The translations under genes were made by a program, and so were the position numbers. A DNA stretch of 44,030 nucleotides from Parcubacteria group bacterium. Its GTDB lineage: Bacteria > Patescibacteriota > Minisyncoccia > UBA10092. The notes under the pieces are model-generated. The model had not been told where the DNA came from. It was given only the letters and a program-made list of their open reading frames with translations, and searched no databases. The stretch lies in the NCBI GenBank assembly GCA_016188835.1, contig JACPHB010000016.1:1-44030 (forward strand), in the 5' to 3' direction. This document shows, in pieces, positions 8,758 to 17,547 of this stretch. Position 1 is the stretch's first letter, and every line of letters starts with the position of its first letter.

Positions 8758-10252
8758 TTGGCGAGATGAGTTAATAAAAGAAGGTCTTACTTTTTCTGAT
8801 ATCAGTTTGAGGCCGCAATATTCTGATTTGGAAACTCGAGCAGAAAAAGAGGGCGGGCCGACAACTGCGATCTGTCTTACTGCTAAAATTGAACTATCAG
8901 TTCCGATTGTAAGTGCCAATATGGATACTGTTACCGAAAGCAAAATGGCGATTGCCATGGCGCGATACGGCGGTTTAGGTATCGTTCACAGAAATTGCAG
9001 TATTGAAAGGCAAGTCGAAGAAGTTAGAAAGGTCAAAATAGCAGAAGAAGGGTTGATTCGCGAGCCCTATACACTTTCTCCCGCTGATTCTATTCATAGC
9101 GCCAGAGAACTAATGGCAGAGCGTCAAGTTGACAGTGTCCTTATTATTGATACTGCTGGCGTCGGGAAAAGATTGTTTGGTCTTATCACCAAATATGAAA
9201 TCGCGAATGCCAACAGTTCCGAAATGGTTGGTAAATATATGAAGCCTCGTGACGAGCTGATTGTTATGGAAATAGACAACTTTCCACTTACCGAAAAAAA
9301 AGCCAAGGAATTTGCTAAGCGTATTTTTAAAGAACAACCACTCTTGGGGAAGCTTCCTTTTGTTGACAAGCAAGGAGAGCTTCTTGGGCTAATGACTAAA
9401 AAAGATTTGTTTCGTTACGCTTCATATCCCGATGCGACAAAAGATGAAAATGGCCGGCTGCGTGTTGGCGCCGCTATTGGCATAGGTGAAAAAGAACTTA
9501 AACGCGCTGAAGAATTGCTTTTGGCCGGCGCAGATGTTTTGGTTCTTGATGTGGCGCATGCTCATGCAAGTAAACCAATGGATATGGCAAGGGCCATTAT
9601 TGTTTCTTTCCGAAATAGTAATTATGAATTAATAGTTGGAAATGTTGCTACTGCCGAAGCGGTTTGCGATTATGCGCGGCTTGATGTTTCGGCGATTAAA
9701 ATCGGTATTGGGCCGGGAGCTACTTGTTCCACTCGCATTGTGGCTGGCGCCGGCGTTCCCCAGGTCTCGGCAGTTTTGGAATGTGCTCGAGAGGCGGAAA
9801 AACATAAAATTCCTATTATTGCAGATGGCGGAATCCGATTTCCTCGTGATGTTTCTATTGCTATCGCTTGTGGCGCTTCTGCAGTAATGATAGGAACTCT
9901 TTTTGCCGGTACCGATGAAAGCCCCGGCGATATTATTGATGATAATGGCAGGTTAGTTAAAGTGGTGCGAGGAATGTCTTCTTTAAATGTCAATCTCGGT
10001 ATAAAAGGGGATAATTTTATTAAAGCCGGACTTAAAGATATGATTCAACCGGAAGGGATTACTGGCCACGTGCCCTATCGCGGCCCCCTTATTCGTATTT
10101 TAGGCGCCTTGGTAAGCGGTTTAAGGTCTGGCATGACTTATGCCGGAGCGGCGACTATTGAAGATTTACAAAAACCATTCTCTCGAAAATTCACTCGCAT
10201 GAGCCGAGCGGCTTGGGAAGAATCTAAGCCGCATGATGTTGAAATAATATAA
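8750..10252 (+). CDS. guaB: IMP dehydrogenase with CBS domains
   Basis: PIVSANMDTVTESKMAIAMARYGGLGIVHRN; GIGPGATCSTRIVAGAG; PIIADGGIRFPRD; ATG at 8750. Confidence 0.93.
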   Translation: MSDWRDELIKEGLTFSDISLRPQYSDLETRAEKEGGPTTAICLTAKIELSVPIVSANMDTVTESKMAIAMARYGGLGIVHRNCSIERQVEEVRKVKIAEEGLIREPYTLSPADSIHSARELMAERQVDSVLIIDTAGVGKRLFGLITKYEIANANSSEMVGKYMKPRDELIVMEIDNFPLTEKKAKEFAKRIFKEQPLLGKLPFVDKQGELLGLMTKKDLFRYASYPDATKDENGRLRVGAAIGIGEKELKRAEELLLAGADVLVLDVAHAHASKPMDMARAIIVSFRNSNYELIVGNVATAEAVCDYARLDVSAIKIGIGPGATCSTRIVAGAGVPQVSAVLECAREAEKHKIPIIADGGIRFPRDVSIAIACGASAVMIGTLFAGTDESPGDIIDDNGRLVKVVRGMSSLNVNLGIKGDNFIKAGLKDMIQPEGITGHVPYRGPLIRILGALVSGLRSGMTYAGAATIEDLQKPFSRKFTRMSRAAWEESKPHDVEII

Positions 10253-10257
10253 TTTTT

Positions 10258-10280
10258 TAAACTCCGTTGTAACGGAGTTT
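10258..10280 (+). terminator. Terminator hairpin
   Basis: AAACTCCG-TTGTAA-CGGAGTTT followed by T-rich stretch. Confidence 0.7.
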
Positions 10281-10290
10281 ATTTTAGTTG

Positions 10291-10319
10291 TTGACGAATG
10301 GATAATTAAAATATACACT
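10291..10319 (+). promoter_or_regulatory. Candidate promoter for the HTH-phosphoesterase gene
   Basis: TTGACG-17 nt-TACACT. Confidence 0.5.
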
Positions 10320-10366
10320 GAAATAAATCATTTGATCATTTAAAATTTAATAAAAAGGGAAAAAGG

Positions 10367-12745
10367 ATGGAAAAGACAAAGATTGCCGAATTGGTTAAGA
10401 AATTAAAAATTCCAAAGCCCTGGCCGACGGGTTTTTATTTGAAGCCGGAAGGAAGAAAAATATTAAAAGCTCTAATTGCCGAAGGTTTAACTTCCAGAGA
10501 TATTGCCAAAGTATTGAATAAAAGTTATGGGGCGGTTTTGAATATTTACACGCATGCCGGCATAAGCTTACCGGGGTTATCAACTATTAGAAATTCGAAA
10601 AATGGTTCAAAAAATAAGGAAAAAGTTAAAGAAGAGGAATTGGCAAAATTTTCTGCGCAGTTAAAGAAAGAAGAGCGTTCTTGGTCGGAACCGGAAATTT
10701 TAGAGGTTAGCGAAGAGGCCTGGCATCGGCCGGGAACGAGACGCGGTTATACTTCGCGCTGGGATTACAAAGGTCCCGGTTATCGCAGCGGCATTATTTT
10801 ACAGGATTGTTTGAAATTTGTTGAAGAAGGAAACCATTTTAATGATGTTGCCGGCGGCATTACCAGCAAAGAATATATTAAGAAAGAATTACGCCGTAGA
10901 TTTAAAGCGGTTAAGCCAGGTTTAAGAGATCAGGTAACGGAACATTTCCTTAACGAGTCAGCTAAAGAGCTGGCTTCGGTTATTCCCAAGATTAAAAAAC
11001 CAGTTAGCGCATGGGCTGATCCATCCAAACCGGAATTTGTTCGGTTTCATATTTCAACCAGTCGGATTTATGATGGCCCCTACAGTGAACGTTATGAAAG
11101 CACTTACGGCGAGGAAATCGTTCGCCGGCTTCAGGATTTGAGAAAAGATGTTCGGCTTGAAAATGAAGGCAGTACTCGTCTTGAGGTAAAAGGCGTTGGT
11201 GAAATTGATTGGGTAATCAGCCCAATGAAGCATCGTTTGCCGAGCAAATACTATAGCGCTGCGGCTGAACGTGAGATTGAAGATAAAAGCGGTCAATCTG
11301 ACCAACTATTGCCGGATCTTTGGGTAGTAGGAACTCAGGCCTCTTCTATCCATAAAACCAGCGGCGAAAAAGACCGGCCATATATAACTGTTCCAGCTTC
11401 TTGCCGCCTTGAGGCAACTACTGTTGCCGAAAATCAGGAAGGAGTAGTCATTGTTGAATCCGTTAATGGCAATCGCCTTGTAAGATTTTGGAATTTTAAA
11501 GACCTAATTCATAGAGAGAAGCAGTTTATTACCGGTATTAAAGAAGGAGCCACCGAGCTTCATAAGAAAATTGTTAATCTTATTAAAGATTATGGAGCCA
11601 TACCGGTTGGTCTTTTATCAGACAAGCTTGATGTTGATCGACAGACCATTGAGCGGGAAATAAAATTTCTGGAAGAGCCGAAGATGCTTGCCAGAAAAAC
11701 CTGGCCAGGCCTTTTTTACAATCCTAAATCCCAGCGATATGATTTTCATCTTGACTGGCTGCAGGAACGGTTGAGACATCATTTGCCGAAAGAGTACATT
11801 GAAGACACTTTTCTTTTTTTCGGTTGTCTTCACGCCGGTTACACAACTACCGACTACGAACACTTTATTAAAGAGTATCCAGAAATTATTGTAAACCACA
11901 ATATTAGAACATTAGTTGGCTTAGGCGACTTTATCGCTGGGTTAAAACATAGTTTGATGCACCGCGGCGAGATTATTGGCGCTTTAAATAATACTGATCA
12001 GGAAATTTTTGCCGCTGAACTAATCGCCACAATCACTTTTAAGGCCTTCAAAAGGCGATTTGAAGACACGCTTTTAAAGTTTACTGATAAAAAACCAAGC
12101 AGAGAAGAATTAAAGTCTATAATAAGCAATCCTCTTGTTCTTACTGATTTTATTTATATCGATGGCAATCATGATGGCTGGCAATTAGCGGAAGGCACAA
12201 CTCCGTTAGTAACTTTTCACGATAAACTGCAGAAGATTTTAATAAGGGAAATTAATGCCTTAATTACTGCTCATGATTTGCCGGCAATTGATATTGATAA
12301 TTTAACAGATAAAAAGCTCATTCATTTACCTGATTTTGAGCCGGTTTATAAGTTGGCTTCCGGTTTAACTCTCGGTTGTCGTCATCCGGGTATGGCGAGA
12401 GCGGATACTACTTCACTGCGAGCCCAAAAAGCATTAGACGCTTTTGGAACTCAAGTTGCTGGCATTGCCAATTTCCATGTGGCGACAACGGTTCGTAAAT
12501 GGCGGCCGGATTTGGGCCAATGCGTGGCGGCTCAAGCGGCAACGCAGGTTATTTACACGCCTTTTGAGGGAAGCAAAATGAAAAAACTTGATTTTGGACC
12601 GATATTTTTGAGAGTTCTTTCGCATGATAAAAGGATTTATATGGATGAAACTGCTTATTTTAACAAGCGAATTTTAAAAAAGCCATATTTAAAATGGACT
12701 GACGTTGACAAGCTTAAAGATTCGCTTGGACTTTTAAGAGCATAA
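10367..12745 (+). CDS. Multidomain HTH / wHTH / calcineurin-like metallophosphoesterase
   Basis: HTH RDIAKVLNKSYGAVLNIYTHAG; wHTH GLLSDKLDVDRQTIEREIKFLE; GCLHAGY, GLGDFIAG, GNHDGW, NFHVAT metal-site motifs. Confidence 0.7.
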   Translation: MEKTKIAELVKKLKIPKPWPTGFYLKPEGRKILKALIAEGLTSRDIAKVLNKSYGAVLNIYTHAGISLPGLSTIRNSKNGSKNKEKVKEEELAKFSAQLKKEERSWSEPEILEVSEEAWHRPGTRRGYTSRWDYKGPGYRSGIILQDCLKFVEEGNHFNDVAGGITSKEYIKKELRRRFKAVKPGLRDQVTEHFLNESAKELASVIPKIKKPVSAWADPSKPEFVRFHISTSRIYDGPYSERYESTYGEEIVRRLQDLRKDVRLENEGSTRLEVKGVGEIDWVISPMKHRLPSKYYSAAAEREIEDKSGQSDQLLPDLWVVGTQASSIHKTSGEKDRPYITVPASCRLEATTVAENQEGVVIVESVNGNRLVRFWNFKDLIHREKQFITGIKEGATELHKKIVNLIKDYGAIPVGLLSDKLDVDRQTIEREIKFLEEPKMLARKTWPGLFYNPKSQRYDFHLDWLQERLRHHLPKEYIEDTFLFFGCLHAGYTTTDYEHFIKEYPEIIVNHNIRTLVGLGDFIAGLKHSLMHRGEIIGALNNTDQEIFAAELIATITFKAFKRRFEDTLLKFTDKKPSREELKSIISNPLVLTDFIYIDGNHDGWQLAEGTTPLVTFHDKLQKILIREINALITAHDLPAIDIDNLTDKKLIHLPDFEPVYKLASGLTLGCRHPGMARADTTSLRAQKALDAFGTQVAGIANFHVATTVRKWRPDLGQCVAAQAATQVIYTPFEGSKMKKLDFGPIFLRVLSHDKRIYMDETAYFNKRILKKPYLKWTDVDKLKDSLGLLRA

Positions 12746-12758
12746 GCCGGAGAGCGGT

Positions 12759-13211
12759 GTGAGTCCAGAAAATCCAGCCGGCCAAAAACATTCCAATCGC
12801 CATCATGTTTATCCAAAAAGCCGAATTCCCATGCTGTATCGGGCGGGAAAGCGGAAGTTATTGGCCAAATGGCTGGTTTTGCCAGATGTTCACATTGTGT
12901 CTCACAACGCGCTTCATGCGATTTTTGGGAACAGGACTCCGGAAGAGCAATTTGAATTATTGAAAGAAATTTGTGTCGATGGCATTCTTAATATCAGAGT
13001 TTATGTTGCTTATAAAGAATTTTTTGATATTTTATTTAGCGGCAATATTTCTTTTGCCGGCATGGTGGAAATTCTAAAATATTGGGATTTATCTTATTAC
13101 AATAGACAGAAATATGCAGACAAACTGATATTGCTTTTGAAAGTTTTGAATAACGACATTAGAGGCGGCATTCCTGTTGAAAAGTATAAATCAAATAATA
13201 GCAATAAATAG
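12759..13211 (+). CDS. HNH-like small protein
   Basis: NRHHVYPKSR...LPDVHIVSHNALHAIFGNRTPEEQ; 13 nt downstream of the phosphoesterase gene, GTG start. Confidence 0.6.
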   Translation: MSPENPAGQKHSNRHHVYPKSRIPMLYRAGKRKLLAKWLVLPDVHIVSHNALHAIFGNRTPEEQFELLKEICVDGILNIRVYVAYKEFFDILFSGNISFAGMVEILKYWDLSYYNRQKYADKLILLLKVLNNDIRGGIPVEKYKSNNSNK

Positions 13212-13267
13212 AAAGGGCGACTAAGCCCTTTTATTTTTTATTTTTATGGTTTTGGTTTAATATTGAA

Positions 13268-14605
13268 ATGATGAATATTAAAGATTTAAAAAATAAAAAA
13301 GTATGTCTTTTAGGTCTCGGGCTTGAGAATTTATCGCTTGCAAAATATCTTGTCAAACGGGGGATTGCCGTTTCTGTTTTAGACAAGCGGAGCGGTAAAG
13401 AGCTGGGCGATAGATACGAAGCGATAAAAAAAATCAAAGCCGGATTTTACGGCAATCCGAACTATCTTGATAAAATTTCTAATTTTGATATTGTCTTCAA
13501 GACCCCGGGGTTTATTGGAAAATTAAAACTAAAAAATGGCCTGCCTGCCGGTAGGCACGGCACGATAATAACTACTCCAATGGAATTGTTTTTTGATTTA
13601 TGCCCGGCGAAAATTATTGCTGTTACCGGTACTAAAGGCAAAGGGACAGTCGCATCACTTTGTCATCATGTATTAATACATAGTAATAAAAAAGCATATT
13701 TAGCCGGAAATATCGGGAAAGCGCCATTTGATTTTATTAGCGAATTAAAACCGGATCATTTTGTTGTTTTAGAACTTTCAAGTTTTCAACTTATTGATTT
13801 TAAAAAAAGACCCTACATTGCCGTTATAACCAATCTTTTCCCGGAACATTTATCGCCAGCTGATCCCATAAACCCGATTTTCCATGGCAGTTTAAAAGAA
13901 TATTACGGGGCAAAAGCTAACTTATTTTTAAACCAAAAACAAAACGATTGGCTTGTAGTAAATAAAAATAATCATCACGGTAAGTCAATATTAAAAAAAT
14001 CAAAGGCTAAAAAAATTTATTTTAAAACAAATAAAAATTTGCCGAAAAACCAGTTTTTGATAGGCAACCATAACCAAGAAAATATCGCTGCGGTTTTTGC
14101 CGTCACTAAGATACTCAAAATACCGGAAAAAATTATTATTAACGCCATAAAAACTTTTTCTGGACTAAAATATCATTTAGAGTTTGTCAGTAGCATTAAT
14201 GGAATTAAATTTTATAATGATTCTGCTTCAACAATGCCGCAAGCGACTTTGGCGGCAATAAATTCTTTTAAAAAACCATTGACTTTGATTTTAGGAGGCG
14301 TTAATAAAGGATACGATTTGGTCGATTTATCTAAAAAGCTTAAAACTTGTAAAAATTTAAAGTTGGTTATTTTAATCGGTAAAACTTATCCGATTTTCCT
14401 AAAAATTTTAAAAAAATTAAATCCCAATTTTCAAGTAATTACCGGGGGAAAAAATATTGCCTCAATTGTAAAAAAATCGTTAACTTTATCGAAGAGGGGG
14501 GATATAGTTGTATTTTCCCCCGGCTTTGCCAGTTTTGACATGTTTAAAAATTCAAAAGACAGGGGTGAAAAATTCAAAAGATCGGTTTTAAAATTAAGGG
14601 GTTGA
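13268..14605 (+). CDS. murD: UDP-N-acetylmuramoylalanine--D-glutamate ligase
   Basis: AVTGTKGKGTVASL, LELSSFQL, NLFPEHL, FYNDSASTMPQATLAAI, LILGGVNKGYD. Confidence 0.92.
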   Translation: MMNIKDLKNKKVCLLGLGLENLSLAKYLVKRGIAVSVLDKRSGKELGDRYEAIKKIKAGFYGNPNYLDKISNFDIVFKTPGFIGKLKLKNGLPAGRHGTIITTPMELFFDLCPAKIIAVTGTKGKGTVASLCHHVLIHSNKKAYLAGNIGKAPFDFISELKPDHFVVLELSSFQLIDFKKRPYIAVITNLFPEHLSPADPINPIFHGSLKEYYGAKANLFLNQKQNDWLVVNKNNHHGKSILKKSKAKKIYFKTNKNLPKNQFLIGNHNQENIAAVFAVTKILKIPEKIIINAIKTFSGLKYHLEFVSSINGIKFYNDSASTMPQATLAAINSFKKPLTLILGGVNKGYDLVDLSKKLKTCKNLKLVILIGKTYPIFLKILKKLNPNFQVITGGKNIASIVKKSLTLSKRGDIVVFSPGFASFDMFKNSKDRGEKFKRSVLKLRG

Positions 14606-14712
14606 CGATTTTTTTTGTATTTGATAAGCTCATTACATTCCGCAGATAGAGAGCTTTCGAGATAAAACGATATGAGTCTCTCCGAGGATATTAGGTAATT
14701 TATTACCAAGCG

Positions 14713-14777
14713 ATTATTTGCGGATTCATGTCCGTTTTTTTAATAAAAATAAAATTTAGTTTCTTTCCGCAAATAAT
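14713..14777 (+). promoter_or_regulatory. Candidate rplJ leader / attenuator
   Basis: Short hairpin CGGATTCATGTCCG followed by 7 T (14721..14741) overlaps ATTATTTGCGGA, which is complementary to TCCGCAAATAAT directly before the ATG. Confidence 0.45.
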
Positions 14778-15308
14778 ATGGCTATAACCAGAGAAAAAAA
14801 ACAAAATATTTTAAAAGATTTAGCTGACAAGTTTAGCCAGGCTAAAGCGGCAATTTTGGTTGATTTCAACAAACTTTCAGTGGCTAAAACAATGGAGTTG
14901 CGGCGTTTGCTGAAACAAATCGGCGCCGAATATAAAGTTGCCAAAAAGACGTTAATAAACCGTATTTTAAAGTCAGGCGATTACAAGGGCGTTAATCTGG
15001 ATGAACTTAAAACTCAAGTAGGGGTAGTTTTCAGTTACGATGATCCGGTGCCGGCGGCAAGTTCTATTTTTAAGTTTTCGAAAATTTCGGCCAAAGGCGG
15101 GAATGAAACGTTAAAAATTTTAGGCGGATTTCTTGGTTTTCATTGGCAAGAACGGGAAAAAGTTATCGCATTAGCACAGTTACCGTCGCGCGAAATTTTG
15201 ATTAGTCGGGTGGTTGGCGCTGTTGCTGCACCACTTTCAGGTTTAGTTACCGTGTTATCAGGCAATATGCGCAACTTAATAAATTTATTAAATAATATTA
15301 AAAAATAA
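14778..15308 (+). CDS. rplJ: 50S ribosomal protein L10
   Basis: [59 protein letters not shown]. Confidence 0.95.
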   Translation: MAITREKKQNILKDLADKFSQAKAAILVDFNKLSVAKTMELRRLLKQIGAEYKVAKKTLINRILKSGDYKGVNLDELKTQVGVVFSYDDPVPAASSIFKFSKISAKGGNETLKILGGFLGFHWQEREKVIALAQLPSREILISRVVGAVAAPLSGLVTVLSGNMRNLINLLNNIKK

Positions 15309-15313
15309 AAACT

Positions 15314-15700
15314 ATGAGTGAAAAATATAATAAAATAATTGAGGAAATTGAAAAATTAACTGCTCTAGAGCTATCCGAGTTGGTTAAAGCGCTTGAAGAA
15401 AAATTTGGCGTTTCCGCTTCGGCTCCGACGTACGCCGCAGGTGTAGTCGGAGCTCCGATCTCGCCAGAGGCGAGCGTCGGAGAAGAAAAAACCGCTTTTG
15501 ATGTGGTTCTCACAAAGTCCGGAGAACAAAAAATCGCGGTTATTAAGGTTATTCGCGAAGTGACCAGTAAAGGGCTTCAAGAAGCCAAACAGCTGGTTGA
15601 CAGCGCGCCACAAGTGGTAAAAAATGGCGTTTCCAAAACCGAAGCCGATGAACTAAAAGCAAAACTAGAAGCGGCCGGCGCGGCAGTTGAAATTAAATAG
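15314..15700 (+). CDS. rplL: 50S ribosomal protein L7/L12
   Basis: [71 protein letters not shown]. Confidence 0.97.
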   Translation: MSEKYNKIIEEIEKLTALELSELVKALEEKFGVSASAPTYAAGVVGAPISPEASVGEEKTAFDVVLTKSGEQKIAVIKVIREVTSKGLQEAKQLVDSAPQVVKNGVSKTEADELKAKLEAAGAAVEIK

Positions 15701-15718
15701 CGGCGACTTCGCTGTTAT

Positions 15719-16300
15719 ATGAAAAAATCCGCGCCAACTATAGACGTTCTTTTTGATTCACCTGTCAGGGTGCGCGTTTTAAAATTGTTTTTGTACAATC
15801 CGGAAACGAGCTTTGAATCACAAACCATATCAAAGATATTAAATATCGGTTCAGCAATCGCGAATAAACATCTGAGGGGTTTGAAAGAAGTTAAACTTAT
15901 AGACCAAAAAATGATAAAAAGTAAAAAAGTTTTTAAAACAAATCCAGATTTTTATTTTTATAACGAACTTAAAGAATTGATTTTGAAGGCCAATCCGGCG
16001 TCAAAAGAAAAACTAATTAAGCGGATTTCATCATTGGGGAAAATAAGGATTGCAATAATCTCTGGAATATTTGTGAATTTTGACGGCGCGCGCGCCGATC
16101 TTATGATAGTGGGGGACGATGTTAAGCCGGCGAAATTTAATAAATTTTTGAAAGATTTAGAGGCCGAGGTTGGAAAAGAAATTAATTGCGCGCTCATGAC
16201 AGTTAAAGAATTTAATTATCGTTACAATATGTACGACAGGTTTGTGCGCGATCTCTTGGATTTCAAGCACGAAAAATTGATAAATAAATTAAAAATATAG
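15719..16300 (+). CDS. wHTH plus nucleotidyltransferase-like protein
   Basis: N-terminal wHTH (LFDSPVRVRVLKLFL...ANKHLRGLKEVKLI), C-terminal GIFVNFDGARADLMIVGDDV. Confidence 0.6.
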   Translation: MKKSAPTIDVLFDSPVRVRVLKLFLYNPETSFESQTISKILNIGSAIANKHLRGLKEVKLIDQKMIKSKKVFKTNPDFYFYNELKELILKANPASKEKLIKRISSLGKIRIAIISGIFVNFDGARADLMIVGDDVKPAKFNKFLKDLEAEVGKEINCALMTVKEFNYRYNMYDRFVRDLLDFKHEKLINKLKI

Positions 16301-16371
16301 GGCGTATAGTTTAATGGTAAAACGTCGCATTCACATTGCGAAGAGTATAAGTTCGATTCTTATTACGCCCA
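16300..16371 (+). tRNA. tRNA-Val(CAC)
   Basis: GGGCGTA/TACGCCC acceptor, TCGCA-TTCACAT-TGCGA anticodon arm, GTTCGATTC T-loop. Confidence 0.85.
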
Positions 16372-16551
16372 TTGATGGATTCGACTTCGCTCACCATCAA
16401 TCCTGAGCGTTGTCGAAGGATTGACATTTTATCAAATGAGGAGTACACTATGTTTAGTAAGTTTTTCTTGCGAGTTTTCAATTCCGCTGTACGCGTGAGG
16501 AGATGCTCTAAAGAGAGGTCGACTTACGTTGTAAAGCAATTAATAAATAAA

Positions 16552-16866
16552 ATGGCTAAGAAATTATATGTAGGCGGGTTGTCATACAACACAACCCAGG
16601 AAACCCTGAAAGACACATTTTCTCAAGCCGGAACCGTGGAATCGGCGGTTGTCATCACTGACAAAATGTCCGGCCGTTCCAAAGGATTCGGTTTTGTGGA
16701 AATGTCTACCGAAGAGGAAGCTCAAAAAGCTATTGAAATGTTCAACGGCAAAGAGCTTGACGGAAGATCAGTTACCGTCAATGAAGCTCGGCCGATGGAA
16801 GAGCGCCCTCGCAGAGAAGGCGGTTTCAATCGGGATTTTAGGGGTGGTGGCAGACGAGATTACTAA
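16552..16866 (+). CDS. RRM-type RNA-binding protein
   Basis: KKLYVGGLSYNTTQETLKDTFSQAGTV...RSKGFGFVEM; Arg/Gly-rich tail. Confidence 0.92.
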   Translation: MAKKLYVGGLSYNTTQETLKDTFSQAGTVESAVVITDKMSGRSKGFGFVEMSTEEEAQKAIEMFNGKELDGRSVTVNEARPMEERPRREGGFNRDFRGGGRRDY

Positions 16867-16887
16867 AATATCTCACACACACAAAAA

Positions 16888-16918
16888 ATACTCTCGCAGT
16901 TGCGAGGGTATTTTTTTT
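16888..16918 (+). terminator. Rho-independent terminator
   Basis: ATACTCTCGCAGTTGCGAGGGTATTTTTTTT. Confidence 0.8.
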
Positions 16919-16920
16919 AC

Positions 16921-17029
16921 TTATCCACAACTATACCCCTTGATTAATTATGTGTATTATAATAATCTTAACTTATCTAGTGGGAGATTGTGGGTAAGTT
17001 TGTGGATAACTATACTAATCTGTTGATAA
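16921..17029. promoter_or_regulatory. DnaA-box cluster upstream of mraZ
   Basis: TTATCCACA at 16921..16929; inverted TGTGGATAA at 17001..17009; one-mismatch boxes at 16989..16997 and 17021..17029. Confidence 0.6.
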
Positions 17030-17035
17030 CCCAAT

Positions 17036-17467
17036 ATGTTATTAGGAGAATTTAAGCACAATTTGGACTTAAAGAACCGTATAACGGTTCCGGCAAAACT
17101 ACGGACAGAACTTGGAGAAAAACCAGTTTTAACAAGGGGTCTCGATAATTGCTTATTTATTTACCCTAATCGCGATTGGCAGCTCTTTATGGAAAAAATT
17201 AACAAACTTCCGTTAGGACAGGTAAAAGCCAGGAACTTTAAAAGATTTATTTTATCTGGCGCTTCCGAAATTGAAATTGATGAAATGGGCCGCGTTCTCA
17301 TCCCTGAGCCGCTTAAAAAATATTCCAATCTTAAAAAAGAAGTTGTGATCATTGGGGTTGGAGACCGGATTGAATTGTGGAATGAGGACATATGGAACAA
17401 ATATATTGAGACGGCAGAAAAAGAATCCGGTGATTTAGCGGAAGGACTAAGTGAATTCGGGATTTAA
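17036..17467 (+). CDS. mraZ: Transcriptional regulator MraZ
   Basis: MLLGEFKHNLDLKNRITVPAKLR...ASEIEIDEMGRVLIPEPLKKY. Confidence 0.95.
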   Translation: MLLGEFKHNLDLKNRITVPAKLRTELGEKPVLTRGLDNCLFIYPNRDWQLFMEKINKLPLGQVKARNFKRFILSGASEIEIDEMGRVLIPEPLKKYSNLKKEVVIIGVGDRIELWNEDIWNKYIETAEKESGDLAEGLSEFGI

Positions 17468-17547
17468 AGGTCAAGTCCGCCTTCGCCAAGGCTTCGGCGG
17501 ATGCTCAATTTTATGGCTAAATTTTTAAAATAAAAATTTAGATAAAA

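Noticed and set aside
9110-9373. Antisense and alternate-frame ORFs inside guaB, dnaK, dnaB and other genes
   Set aside because: They lie within strongly supported CDSs and show no recognisable family or start signals.
16921-17029. Firm call of the chromosomal origin at the DnaA-box cluster
   Set aside because: No dnaA/dnaN in the window and no skew computed; kept only as a regulatory/origin hypothesis.
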